From positions 2,790,001 through 2,854,000 of the forward strand of contig NC_018398.1 of the NCBI RefSeq assembly GCF_000208865.1: a stretch of DNA of 64,000 nt, in the 5' to 3' direction. This DNA is from Neospora caninum Liverpool (Eukaryota > Apicomplexa > Conoidasida > Eucoccidiorida > Sarcocystidae). Positions 26,236 through 45,105 of this stretch are shown in pieces (the first letter of the stretch is position 1; each line of letters begins with the position of its first letter). The notes under the pieces were generated by a model. The model was not told the DNA's origin, did not search any database, and saw only the letters and a program-made list of their open reading frames with translations. A program made the translations under genes and the position numbers.

Positions 26236-28961
26236 AAAACGCTTGAAGGCAATCTTGCTCTTGTTCTTTTTAATGGTTCGGGGACTTTGCCGAGGGGAGA
26301 AGCGACAGATCCGGGGACTCCAAGATTCGCATGCTCGGCTTCGCCCGAGCCAGTCTGCAGCTGCTGCGGCACCCACCGCGAGAATTACTTTTCGCTGCCT
26401 TACAGGGCATCGCAGAGATCCTTTGTCTATTGTCAACAGGGAGAGTCGACTTTTTTTCATCCCATGGTGGCCGCTCCGTTGCGCGAGTTTATACTCCGCA
26501 GCGGCCGCCGGTTCGTTGCAGACTCTTTGTAAACGTTTCTTTTTCTGTGAGCCTCTGGCGCCGCTGGGCTGTTGTTTTTCCTATCTGTCTGACCGGTTCT
26601 ATGAAAGCTTCTCAGCTGTCTTGACATGTGGCGCCTAGCCGGTGCGTGCCCTGAGGCCCGCAGGAAATGTGCGAGAGGGCCTCGGTCGTGAGTGGAGAGT
26701 CGCTCTTGGAGGTCCGCTATCCTCCAGTTGTTCTTGCTCGCGAAAACGTCGCCAGAGTGCTTCCACTAACCACGCTCCGGATCCATTATGTCAGGCAAAC
26801 GTTCCTCCGTTGCCCCTCGGAGGCAGCTTGCTTTCCCGCCCACACCGCAACGCAGCACGGCGTGCGCGCCAGAGAGTAGTCAGCACGGCAGGGGTTTGTG
26901 TCATGAATGTGGCATTTGCAAGCCTAGGCAGAGCCAACTATGGACCCACAGGTGCATTCCAGAACTTTGCCGAAACCTGCCGTCGGCTGCCTGCACTAGT
27001 ACCACCCTGTTGTCGCCCCAAGCACACGTCAGGGAAGTGATAGCGGACCCACACGAGAGCAGCTGCTTCAATAGCAGGAGCAGTGTCTGCACCACAAGTG
27101 GTATCGGAGGGATTCGGCGCTCGAGAGGCGCGAGAAGACAGCTGACTGTGTTGCCCGGTTAGACATGACGTCTTGGCAGAAGACGGCGTTCTCATGGTTC
27201 GCAGTTTGCCACTGCGCCATGCGCGCAATCTTCAGAGGGGAGTGCGTTTAACAGGACACGTCGCCTCGTCTGCCTCCACGAACGTGTATATGTGTACAGG
27301 TTAAGGAAGTGGCGTGCCTCTGGAGTCAACGTGCGCTGGAGGATCAACTCGGCGTCGGTCCTCCCGATTCGCCGGACCGGAAACGCTGCATTCTTTAGCA
27401 TTCCTCAGCTGCTCGGGCGACCGGAAACTTAGACACGATAGAGCTTCTGCATGCTTTTCGCTAGTGTGCTTTGCGAGAGAGAACATGAGGGACACTCCGC
27501 CGGGCTGCCCACACGCATGGTGTGGTCTGAAAATTTGAGCAATCTCAGACTGTTCTTTTGGCAGAGAAACTCCTGTGAATTTCGGTCGACACTCGGAAAG
27601 ATCTCTAAGTGTGCGGTGGCAAAAGGTGTCTACAAAGCGTGAGAGACTGCGCCACAGATACAGTTTTTTTTTTCAAACCAGCTACATGACTGGTACCTGC
27701 GCGGGACGCGGAGCCCCGCGACAGCTTGTCGGCAGGAAGTCGGCACTATACGGTAAAGAGACTTGCAGGTGAGAAGCTGCAGTAACGCATACAGCTAGCA
27801 AGACTGCAACGAAAATGGCAACAGACACACTGGAAGTTTCACCCCTGAATGAAACCTAAGAGGTCCTAGATGTGCCCCGGCAGGATTGTGCACCGCCGGG
27901 ACAAAGGCACCGGACAAAGACGGAACGCCTTGCAGAACATTTGGGAACTGACAGTGGTTTCGAGCTTCTGGATCCTGTTCCAAAAAGTTTTTGAACCTTC
28001 TGCGAGCTCGCTGAGGTAAGGGACAAAAAGCGTTTCTTTCTCAATCCAATATGCCGGTTGAAAATCGCGGACAGTGTGTAGGTGACTTGTCTTTCAGGAT
28101 TCGCATGCAAACGCATGCCACGGATGCCGTCTACGAGATTCACTAGAGGCCAGCCTTGGTAGGTCACCTTGACACGTGGCAGACAGTACTCTTTTTGCAG
28201 AAACATATTGCTTCATGCTTTGTTCTCCTAGTCTCACTTTTGTTCGCATATCGACGGTCCTCATCCGAGTTCGGCGCTGAGCCTTCTGCTTCGGACTGTC
28301 TGGGTGAGCTGGCCTCCGACTATGCTTCAGTACCGGAGATTTGGTGGTTTTCCTTGCCTTTGCTTGCTTCAGAGACTTTTTCTGCGTTTTGTCGTGTCTT
28401 CGTCCCGTTTCAGCCGTGCTTGTTTCTCTCGCTGACTGTTGTCCGGGTACTCTTTCCCTTGCGCACGATCAACACTGCCTTTCTCCGGCCTCTGATCACA
28501 TGCTTTGTGGATTGTGTGCCTGGTGTTCCGTTTTCTGTCTCCGAATTTGCTTTTCCTGAGCTTTTCCTGCTCGTACACCTCCACCTGGAGCTGGCTGCCG
28601 CGTTCCCCGGGGAAACCATAGAGAACCCTGACCAGCCGAAAGTTAGCATATGCCTCAATGTTTCACTATTTCTGTACCCGGACCTTAGGCTCGGGTCCGT
28701 AAAATCTCCAAGCGCTTCGAGCTGCATGTACACCCCAGACAGCTCTCCGCCGCTGCCGACACCGTTGCTGTGCCGTCAACCTACGAGGTCTTCGGCGTCG
28801 ATGAAGCGTCTTTTCAGACACTGACGCAGAGAGACGTATTTTCTGTTTCATTTGTCGTTCAGCAGGAAACCGGACGCGAACCCGGCATTTGGCCGCGCTG
28901 TCCCTTTGTCTGGGAATTCTTCCGGTGGTCTTTTTGTTCTCCGCACTTGAGTGATAACGCC
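26236..28961. other. Intergenic region between centrin and UCHL5
   Basis: It holds the centrin 3' region and the UCHL5 promoter and leader. Apart from the exon relic near 28784-28855, I find no supported gene. Longer open frames here, such as plus 28156-28824, lack conserved motifs. Confidence 0.5.
28784..28855 (+). pseudogene. Relic duplicate of part of UCHL5 exon 1
   Basis: The frame reads YEVFGVDEASFQTLTQRD. The true exon at about 29097-29170 reads DEIFGVDEESFQALKQRD. Over the best 51 bases I count 42 identities, with most of the protein sequence kept. No catalytic region accompanies it, and similarity fades on both sides. It is either a decayed tandem duplicate or an unused alternative exon. 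Confidence 0.7.
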
Positions 28962-31900
28962 ATGGGAATCGAAGGCGCGAACAGTGGCGCTAGTGCGCGT
29001 AACGCAGATGGAGGGAATCGGTGGTGTCTGATTGAAAGTGACCCCGGAGTCTTCACAGAGCTCGTTGAGAAGGTGGGAGTAAAAGGCGTTGAGTTCGATG
29101 AGATTTTCGGCGTCGATGAGGAATCGTTCCAGGCACTGAAGCAGAGAGACCGAAAAATCTTCGGTTTCGTTTTCCTCTTCAACTGGACAAAGGACGCCGC
29201 AGGAGCGGCGGCTGGCGAGGCAGCTGACGCCGGCGGCGAGGACGTAGCGATGGAGGATGCTCTGAGCGCTGCCCAGTCCCACCCGGACCTTTTCTTCGCG
29301 AAACAGGTCAGCAGTGAAGAACGAACACCGACGTTTTCGGGCGAAAACAGCGGACACAGACTTTGCTCAGACACGCGGGATGCAGGTCGCTGGCGGCTTC
29401 CCTTCACGCAGAAACACCCTCCAGTTATGAGATACAGACAACTAACTTCTTTGTGGCCGCTGGTACACCGCCACCCACTGGACTGGTTAAGACCGCTCAC
29501 ACTGTTGGGTTTCAACACCCTACGACAGTAAAGTTCTTCCACGTCAGTTGCATTTTAGGCGCCGTCGCAGGAGAAAGACACCAAGACACCGACGCTGTCA
29601 GCCGGAAGTACAGGCTCTCGCGCCTTGGAGTCACACACACACACACACACACACGTGCGTCGTCTCGGCACTGGAAGACGGCGCAACGGCAACCCCGCTT
29701 TCGGTCTGTCTCGCGCGCTGCTCCTCTGGAGGCGCGAGAAACGGTCTCTTGATAGATACCCCCTGCCGTGTTTCGGGAAGATACAGAACTGTTTGAATGG
29801 TTGCGTTAGAGGAAATGGACAGTAGGTGGACAACCCGGTAGAAAGGGGGCGCTCGTTTCGGAAGCAAAAAATTCGGGAAGATCCAGAAACACGTTTGTGC
29901 TGCTCTCTTCAGGTCATCGAGAACGCATGCGCCAGCCAAGCCATCTTGTCCATTCTTGTCAACAAACGAGACGAAATTAAAGACGTTGGCTCCACAATCC
30001 GTGCACTCGTCGACTTCACCAAGGACTTCCTCGACCCTCAAATGCGTGGCGAGGCCATAGGCAACTCGTAAGCTCAGCTGTCGAGTCGGGTTTCACTGGA
30101 ATTTCTTTCTGAATAAAAGATGCCGGGGTGACGGAATACACAGGGACGAACCTCTGTGTCGAGTTTCTCTGTGTGTGGCCGTGACCGCTGTCGTTGCCTC
30201 TCGATCTGCTTCGGCTTCAGCCCTCGATGGGGCTGTGCTTCCTGTCTCGGTGGAAAACTGTGAGAGTCGAAGGCCTTGGCCGTATCGCGTACCTGGTTCT
30301 TCGTCTGTCTTGTTTAACTTCGGGGTGCGTCGTCAGTTTTAGGGTTATAGTCGCGTGGCAGACTATCTGGGCATCCGCCTCAAAGGTCGCCGGCTCTGAC
30401 GCGAAAGTTGGAGCCTGAGCAGCTGATTCCCACGCTCCATGGCACCAGACGCTCCTCGGTTTTCTTCTCCACGTGCTGCGCTGCGGAGCCCCGTTGTGTT
30501 TCGTTTCCTAGGGAGCATATACGAGCTGCGCACAACTCCTTCAGAAGTTCCAGTCCGTTTGACTGGACGGACGACGACGACGAGAAGGAGAAGGAAGACG
30601 CCTTCCACTTCGTGTCTTATATCTTTTTCAAGGGCAATGCGTATGAGATGGACGGCCTCCAACCGGTGGGTGCTCATACGGAGGCACTACAAGAAAAAGC
30701 AGGCTGTCTCCGCTTCTTAGTCTCAGACAGCATTTCCTATGCTCCTTAGCACCACAGCTATCTAATCATACCGTACGTAAAGATAATTCTTTGCCCTCTT
30801 TTTACAGTGTGGGCATCGTTTCCCAACACACCTTTCTCTGTCGTTCCCCTCTCTTTTTATCACAATATAGGTAGATGATGTCTTGTACACATGATCCGCG
30901 ATCCAGTTTTTTTTCATCTCTCCCTCCGGTCTCTTTCTTCTGTTCCGCCCTCCTGTTTCTCTCTCGTGTCTCTCCCTCTCTTCTCTTTCCTCTCTCTGCC
31001 TTGCGTCGCTGTCTCTCTGTCCTTTCCCCTCCCTTCGTCTTGCTGCGGCGTTTCGTCTACGGAGTTGCGCCGCTTCTCCGTGCCGTGTCGCTGCGCGCTC
31101 GACCGTTTGCCCGTCTGCCGTGCGCGAAGAGAAATGCTGTCTGATCTTGCCCAGCGCTGAGGCACACGCGAGACTTTCGCTGTCTCCGCAACGTCTGCGC
31201 ATTCCACAGGGCCCCAAAAATTTGGGTTCCTGCGACGAGAGCAGCTGGACGGAGATTGTGAGGAAGCGGCTTCAAAGCAGAATTGCAAAGTGAGTTCTGA
31301 TAGAAACCGCCAGTGGAGGAAAAAGAGACTTCGTCTCCCGTCGGCTGGCATCCGTCTTCTTTCGACACTGCCTTGTCCGTGGGATCGTGTAGCCTCGAAG
31401 GCGGGCCGTCGCCTGCGCTACGAAACGTCGTGACGCCTACGCATCTCTACAAACGTCTGCATGCACGCATGTACAGTTACACGTTTGTGCATAGCGATAC
31501 ACGTAAGCATCAAAGTTAAAGCGTACTCAATGTAGTTCTACATATATGTGTCTTGAACTATGTGGACGTTTTGCCATCTACCTTGCTGAATGTTTGCTTT
31601 CTTTGCGCGTGCCGGAGAACAACGGTGACGCAAGTCTGTGCAAGGTCCAAGCCTCTCTGTGTCGGTGCATGCGCACGGTGGGAAAACAGGATTCAGAAGG
31701 CGGCGAGCGGCGAGCTGCGTTTCAACCTCATGGCTGTGACGGAAGATAACTTGTCGAAACTCCAGGAAGACATCTTCCGCCAGAGGTGAGCCCACAGAAA
31801 CACCTAGGACCGCGTTGGCTAGGTGAACGCATCGCGGTTCCTCAGTGCAGTGAGCGAAAGCTCGTTTGATCTCCGTGGACGGAGTTCCGTATTCGGTTCT

Positions 31901-33785
31901 CTGTGTTTCGATTCGTTTGTTTCCTTCGGAAGCAAAACTCGCTTTTTTCTCAATTCCCCCGTTTCGTTCACGGTCTTGTTTGTCCACACATTCTCCCGGA
32001 AACCCCGGAACAGAGGTCTTCTCCACGGGCCCCGCTGACAGTTGCATTCTTGGCGCGTCCCTTTTCTCCGTTTGCTCTCCATGTCTTTTCGTGCAGGGCG
32101 ATTGTCCAGCGAGCAAAGGTCAAACTGATCAGCTCTGGCAAAGACATCGAACTCGACGACGAGGTCGACGACGACGCGGCCCCCGCAGGGACGCCGACGA
32201 TCGACGAGCTCCCCGATGACATCGCCGCTCTCGAGACTGTGAGAACAACGGAACTCAACGCGAGAAAAAACAAGAGACAGCAAAGGAAAGCGGGAACAAG
32301 AGAAACGAGAGAGCGAACGAAGAGAGAGTGAGGAAGATGAACGAACCGCGAACACAAGAGAGAAGACCAGGAGGGTCTTTTTTGGGTTGCACTCGCGCAT
32401 TCACGTCGAGACACCTCGGCGAAAAGCGCCGCAGCTTTTTCGCGATGTGCTGTGGAGAGTTGCGGATCGCGTGTCTCTCGTGCATTCACTTTTCGTTGGC
32501 ATCGTCGGTGACAGTGGCGTTAAGGGCAATGGTGCAGGTTTGCTTTCGAGCGTCTGCTTTCCCAACAAAAAGATGAGACAAAGAGCCGGCTGCTGTAAAA
32601 TCTCACCGAGGGAAGGAGACAACCGGGAAGGCGGCGACGCATGCGTGTGGAGAGCGGACTGATGGAGTTTTGCGGGTTCCTGTTTTAGCACGGAGACACA
32701 CCTTCTCTCCGTGTATATATATATATATATTTAATTCGTATATGCTTATACAGTTGTGTAGATAACGAGCTCTGTGTGATTTACAGTAATATATATATAT
32801 ATATATATATATGTCTGTGTTACGCTTGCGCATGTTTTTGCATAAGAAGCGGAATGGCCTGAATTGGTTTTTGTGTGGGGGAAATCAGAGGTTCGTTTGC
32901 GTTCATTAAGGGACAAGTCGACGGTTCCTTTGGCACGGTTTATTTTGCTTTGCGGTCTTTGGTTTTCAGGTCATTCAGGAAGCCGAGGACAGGAAGAAAC
33001 TGTTGAAGGTGCAAGAAGAGGAAGAACTCGATAAGCGCGCTGTACGTACACGTCACTGCGATCTGCGTGGTCCCTGGTGTCCGTTGAAGTTCTTTTTATC
33101 CCTCACAATTGTCGAATCGTAAATGACTGTGCAGAGGTTGACACGTGCAGAAGCACTCACACGTTGTGGTCAGAGATAGCTGACCAAGAGAGACAGAGAA
33201 GGGGAGGAAAGAAGAGGATGAGGCTGAGAGAAAGCAAGGCGGTTCTCTGTTGCCTGAGCGTGCAGAATTCGAACCCTTTTTCGTTCCCCATATTTCAGCT
33301 TTATCCGGTGGCATTATCTCTTCCTTCTTCCGTCCCGTTTCCATGCAATAGGAATCTGTAAATCTAAACTGGTTTCCCTCTGTTGTCTTCTTAGCGATGG
33401 AAAAAGGAGAATGTTCGGCGCCGTCACGACTTTGTTCCCTTCATCCTGAGCGTCATCCAGTGAGTCACCGAAGCATGCATGAAAAAAACAGCGAGTGTAG
33501 ATACACAACCGTCGCGCTGCTGCTATACAAATAGCTGCATGCTTACATATGCATGCATAACCTCCATGTCCAATGCCGATATAGCTGCATGGGAAGCAGA
33601 TAGGATAGTTAACCGGTTCGTAGAGTGTCATGCGCTTCCGTTTGTATTTTATTCTCTCTTGTCTCAGACATCTCGCGAAGAAGGGCGAGCTTGTGAACGC
33701 AGTCAAGGCCGCGCAGCAGTCTGTCTCTCGACGGCAGCAGGAGAGGAAGAAAGCGAAAACGGGTGCCACGGGCGTCTCTGCCTAA
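28962..33785 (+). CDS. UCHL5: UCHL5/UCH37-type ubiquitin C-terminal hydrolase
   Basis: Nine exons close in phase to 408 residues: 28962-29306, 29913-30067, 30512-30665, 31210-31289, 31690-31785, 32097-32238, 32970-33041, 33395-33459 and 33668-33785. The peptidase C12 catalytic parts are present. The oxyanion Gln is in FFAKQ, the nucleophile Cys in VIENACASQ, the His in DAFHFVSY and the Asp in AYEMDGLQ. IQKAASGELRFNLMAV follows. The C-terminal region RWKKENVRRRHDFVPFI plus a basic tail matches the ULD/KEKE part that docks UCH37 on the proteasome subunit RPN13/ADRM1. The family trims ubiquitin chains at the 26S proteasome and also joins INO80 in animals. It is about 80 residues longer than human UCHL5, through an Ala/Gly-rich insertion in exon 1 and an acidic stretch in exon 6. 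Introns contain (TA)n tracts. Confidence 0.95.
32713..32812 (+). repeat. Two (TA)n tracts in UCHL5 intron 6
   Basis: TA dinucleotide runs at 32713-32731 and 32789-32812, separated by AT-rich sequence, lie within the intron 32239-32969. Confidence 0.9.
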
Positions 33786-34212
33786 GCGCATGCCGCTGAC
33801 AACAGGCACAGAATCATATCGTGATGTGCGTACATATATGCAAGCACATGCGTATGCATCTCCACATTGTATGTATGCAAATGTGTGTCTACACGAATAG
33901 GTTGTATGTTTGTCCATCTAAGCATATACATGAATGTGCCTATGCACATCTCAACGTGTGTGTACTACATGCAAATGCTTTTACGTCGATGTGTTTGTGT
34001 GCGTACCAACTCGTTTCTAGCCATTTCCATTGTTGTTTCTTTTCAAAAGAAGGACAGTTTCCGAGCGACCTCGCACACGAAGCACTTAATGAAGAGGCGC
34101 AAAACGGGCGCGTTAAGCATCCGGGTTCATTGGCGACGCATTCTAAAACGCCACAACTTCCTCGCAGTCCTTCCATATCAAGATATCATTTCGCGATATC
34201 TCGCTCCATGTA

Positions 34213-34213
<1 letters not shown>

Positions 34214-34264
<51 letters not shown>
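34214..34264 (+). repeat. (TA)n followed by (GA)n microsatellite
   Basis: TA repeat 34214-34245 passes directly into GA repeat 34245-34264. The same TA-to-GA arrangement occurs at 593-637. Confidence 0.95.
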
Positions 34265-34266
<2 letters not shown>

Positions 34267-34698
34267 TGGGCGAGGTTCGTATGTATAGTTATGCTTATAT
34301 ATATATATATGCAGAGAAAGATACGTGCATCTCCATTTCAGCATCTAAACTCCTGGGTATCTCGACAGTATCTCGACGCCGCTATCTCTCTATTTCTTTC
34401 TCTGCACGTCGCTGTACATTTGGGGTCATTTTCCTCCGCGGAGACACGAAGGGCGTCTTCGCGAATGAGAACGGTCCTTCTGCGAGGGGAGAGACGGAAC
34501 TCTGTTCGCGCGACGAGATGTCTCCTTCCGTCTCGAGAGTCTTGCGAAATCAGGCCTGTCAAGGCGCGAGGCAGCACTAGGCAGCAACCGAAAGAGAGCG
34601 TTCGCGTCGATTCCTCAGAAAACCCGCGCCGTCTCGACAGTCCATGAACGAAGCCCGAGGGACAGAGAAGAAAACAAAAAACGAGGTGCCTTTTTTTT

Positions 34699-34716
34699 TG
34701 GGGGGGGGGGGGGGGA
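34699..34716 (+). repeat. T-run followed by long G-run
   Basis: Homopolymer T then about 16 G in a row. Such tracts are common assembly error points. Confidence 0.85.
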
Positions 34717-34911
34717 AACGGCGGCCTTCGCAAGCTTCAGTTTCCCAACAGAAACCATGCCACAAAACCGGAAACATCAAAACATGGGTCTTCGCAGCAA
34801 TCGCATAATCGGTCAACTCGCTTGCACGGATCTGTTTATCTATCTATCTAACCATGCGTCAGATCCACAAATACGTCTTTCTCTCCAGGCAGCGCTGATC
34901 TCTCCTCTGCG

Positions 34912-34912
<1 letters not shown>

Positions 34913-34953
<41 letters not shown>

Positions 34954-35032
34954 ATATGACTGTACTTCAGTTGTGCGTCTAGACTGTTCATATATATATA
35001 TATATATATATATATTCATGTGTGTGTGTGTG
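34913..35032 (+). repeat. (TA)n tracts and a (TG)n tract
   Basis: TA repeats at 34913-34950 and 34990-35016, then TG repeats at 35020-35032. Confidence 0.9.
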
Positions 35033-36002
35033 TCATTCAGTTGCTGACCTTAGGCAGATGTCTCTGCGGAGTGCTGTCGCGGCAGGCCTCGTATGCCTTG
35101 AGTCATCCGTTGCTGGGGAGACTGCGTGCGTCTCAGTGCAAGACGCCCCCTCGCCAGATTCCATGTGAAGTGGAGGACAGAGGAAATCTCGACTCTGAGA
35201 AGCTCGGAAGCAATTTCAACGGACCCATGTCTCGCCTTCGAGGCACAAACTGTCCAGCTGTGGAAACGCTTCGTTCCACAATTTCCCCTTCCAGAGTTGG
35301 AATGCACGGCGATTGCACTTTGTGCGGTTGGCAGGAGAGCCGCAGACTTGCGCGGTGGAAGTGAGATTTTCTGGCAAACGAAAATGTGGAAACTCCTTGG
35401 TGCATGCGTCGCGTTTTACTACCGATTCCACCTTCCAGCTGCGCTACAAACTGCATTCTAGCATACGTGAGGGCATTTCAAAGAAAGCGGGTTAGCTGGC
35501 CTTCCGCATCTAAAAGACCCGGGATGCTTCTCTACGCCCGTTAGGGAACTTAACGAGAGTCGGAGTTGTTTTCTGTTTTCGAAAGGGGTTCTCGCTGTTC
35601 GCACCCTGGGCTGGGATCCGCAGGACGGCGAGACTGCATGCACGCCTTCGCAAGAGTCCGAAAACGAAGTGCCTGCGTGATCCGCTGCCTCGACTTTGCG
35701 AGACACGGCGCGGAGTGGCCAAAGCAGAAGAACAGAAGGTGCCAGAGCGCCGAGGGGAGAAGGCCCCGCACTTCGAAGGCGATTTTCAGTCTCCCCGATT
35801 ACGCGTGGAGGTTTTGGAGGCGACTGAGAAACCGAAAACAGAAACGAGGGCCAAACGCCTCACGTTGGAACGGACAAGCAGACCACAGACACCGAAATCA
35901 ACGCGTTTATGCTTGACACTTCCTCACCCGCGCGAGAGCCGTAAACGCGGTGAAGCAGTCACCAGGACAACTGCATGCAAGGGGACAATCCCCCCAAACA
36001 AA

Positions 36003-36004
<2 letters not shown>

Positions 36005-36040
<36 letters not shown>
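36005..36040 (+). repeat. (TA)n microsatellite
   Basis: Eighteen TA units just beyond the 3' end of the RBBP4-like coding region. Confidence 0.95.
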
Positions 36041-36042
<2 letters not shown>

Positions 36043-36212
36043 AACTCGCGCGAGGGTTGTAAATATATGTAAATATATATGTGTATATATACGAACGTAT
36101 CTGTTTAAAGGTTTGCAGGTATATATGTGCTTCCAATGTATATTCACATATATATATATACACAATTGTATATGTTTGCGCTTCTTTGTACATTTGGAGA
36201 GAGTGTTCTGCA

Positions 36213-42598
<6,386 letters not shown>

Positions 42599-45105
42599 GG
42601 CGGACGCCGGAAGGCAGAAAGTCGAGGCAGTCGAACGAGAAAAAAGGGCCGCAGGAAAGAAACAGAAAGAGGGGAAGAAGGAAAGGAGAAAGAAAGGATA
42701 CAGGAGAGGAGACGAGAGCGGAAGACAGGAGTTGGAGGGCGAGGAAACGCAAGCCGTAGGACGGCAGCTAAGGAGTGGAGAGGAAAGGGGAGGGCCTGCA
42801 CGGTGAGGCAGGCGAGACGTGACCCCTGAAAAGGTAACAAGAGAGATAAGGCAAAACGGAAGGGAACGCTGGCTCCAACGGGCACCACAGAGGATTCACG
42901 ACGTTGACGGCCTTCAGGGAGGCTCCGAAGAAAAAAGGAGCGTGGCCTCGGAACTGCTCTCTCGCACCAGACTTCCTCGTTTGCGAGTGTTTTTTCTGCT
43001 CGTTTCTGGAGTGTATGTACACCCAGCAGGGTCTACACAAGACCAGGCGCAACAGCGAGACACGCGAACGGGTGGCTGGGTGTGCGATAAACGGAAGTCG
43101 CGGCTCCCTCAGAATCTCTGCAGAGGAGAGCCAGCGAAAGAAGACCGCTGAACGAGAAAATCAATGTGAACACGAAGCGACAAACCCCGACCCCCCTTTT
43201 CTTTGTCTTGTCACGGGGTTCGAAAAGGCTTCGAGACTCGCGGAAACGCCTTGATTTTCCCGGTGTATGTACACCGCGTGGTTTCACACACATCCGCACA
43301 CCCTCTCCAACCTGCGGCAAAGGCACGCGCAGCCCGACTCACCGCGTCTTTGCGCTGAATTTTGTCACCTCTTGCTCCAGCTTACGTCGACATCTGGTAA
43401 AGCATCTCAACCTTTCTAGGCGAGAAAACGTTGTCGCATTTCCAAATCGCCGCGCAAAGGCGAGACGTGCGAAGGCAGCCCCCCTCACACGCACGGCGAA
43501 ACAAAATAAAAAGGAGCTCGCTTGCCGCCCTTCGTGCCACAAGTCGATTGGCGTTTTGCCGCGTTTTTGTTTATTATGAGAAGGAACCACACACACAGAA
43601 GGGAGCAAGAGTCTGTAGGTGTTTGATTCGAGCAAGGGATTTCAGGCTTTTATTTTCCCGTTCTCCGCTGATTGTTAGTGGAAACGTCGACCTGCGAGGG
43701 AGACACGATGCTACTACTATATGGTGAGAGAGTGAGGTGTCGCAAAGATTTCTAGATTGAGGCTCTCCGCTTCGTTCCGTTGCCATTGGAGGGATTCTTC
43801 CTTTTGCTACAGACGACCCAAGACTAGACAGAAACGTGTTCGTAGAGTATTCGCCTTATGGCGGCATGTAAACTTCAAAGAAATAAATGGTTCGTTGGCT
43901 TTTCTCCCCTCTCTCCAGGTGAGCCTTTTTGTGGGGAAGTGTGCAGGGACATCCACATTCAATATACGAGTGAGACCGAGGTAGATTCTGCTGCCGTCGC
44001 ACACAGTTTTGCTGACACCCAAACAGAGTTAGGTATCCACGCGATACTTCCTCTTCTGTCTGTGGAGAAAGTCCGTTCTTTAAGAATGGGGAATCTTGCT
44101 TCTCAAAACTCACTCGTCTCACCAGCCACCCCCCTCCGGAGTTTCGCGGGTGTCAGGGGAACCCGAAGAGTCATGTGGAAGAAGAATAAAGATGACTGAA
44201 AGAACGGCAAAATGCTCTTATTTGGAGGCACTTCTCCGGACCCCCCTGAGTTCTAGGAACATGCTTGGCAGTCTTTTTGGGACCGAGAAAAGAGCAACCG
44301 GAATGCAAGAAGCCGACGCTTCCAGTGTCAGGGCTAGAAAGCGGGAATCACCTAGACTGTCAAAAACGTATGTGTCGTGCCTCTCTTCTTTGCCACAGAA
44401 TCCTTCGTTTGCCTGTCCCCACCCGTGCTTGTCCGTTCTCTATAAGAGAAAAACGTTTCACGCACAGTTTCTCTCCCTCGCTGCCTCACACAGCTTGCGG
44501 TGCTTTCCCTCTTTGTCTTGATGGGAGGAAAGGAGCGTAAGTCTTTTTTCGCCTTCACTTGAAGTCTCCTCTCGTTCGTTTCCCGTCTGCAGCACCGTAG
44601 AGGCACGTCGCGAGTTTGTCGCGTCCTCCTTCTTCTCTTTCGACGTTTTCCTTCCCTTGCTCTCTGGTGTATCCTCGTTCTAAAGACGATAGGAACGCGC
44701 GTCGCCTCGGCGACTTTCGCGATTCTCTCTGCAGTGCTTGTGCGTTCGGCTCAAGGATCGCTCTCACAGACTCGCAAATGACACTTCTGCGTCCCCGTGT
44801 TACCGATAGAAATACACATAAGAAAAGCGACGAGAGAAGACAGGGCCCGGGAACGGAAAGCAGACATACCCTCGCAGCAAAACAGAAAAGGAAAGAAGGA
44901 AACCGCGAGTGGTGTGTGGCGTCAAGTCCTTGTTTCCCGCTGCGCCGGTCTGGGCGTGTTTCACCGGAAGGTGAGAAGGTGGAACATCTAGCAGACACAC
45001 CGAAGTCGGATGTTGGTCGCCCCTCCTCTCACGCGTAGACCCTGAAAAGTGGAGATCACGGGTTTCCGGTGAGTGAACCAAAAGTCGTCAACACTCGAAA
45101 GAAAG
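42599..45105. promoter_or_regulatory. Divergent promoter region between the RBBP4-like gene and the GEX1-like gene
   Basis: The two ATGs face away from each other across 2.5 kb, so both promoters lie here. Two copies of a 14-base palindrome-like element are present, at about 43010-43023 and 43262-43275. Open frames show no family motif. Confidence 0.55.
43262..43275 (+). repeat. Dispersed palindrome-like 14-mer ggtgtatgtacacc
   Basis: The same 14-mer recurs at 47627-47640 inside coding sequence. Close variants are at 43010-43023, 45674-45687, 48488-48501, 37197-37209 and 36657-36669. Confidence 0.85.

Larger units (their letters stand above)
33786..36212. other. Convergent intergenic region between UCHL5 and the RBBP4-like gene
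   Basis: The two genes end facing each other, so this region holds two 3' UTRs and no needed promoter. It is unusually rich in simple repeats: (TA)n/(GA)n at 34214-34264, a G-run near 34699-34716, (TA)n at 34913-34950 and 34990-35016, and (TA)n at 36005-36040. Open frames around 35020-35900 show no family motif. Confidence 0.6.
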
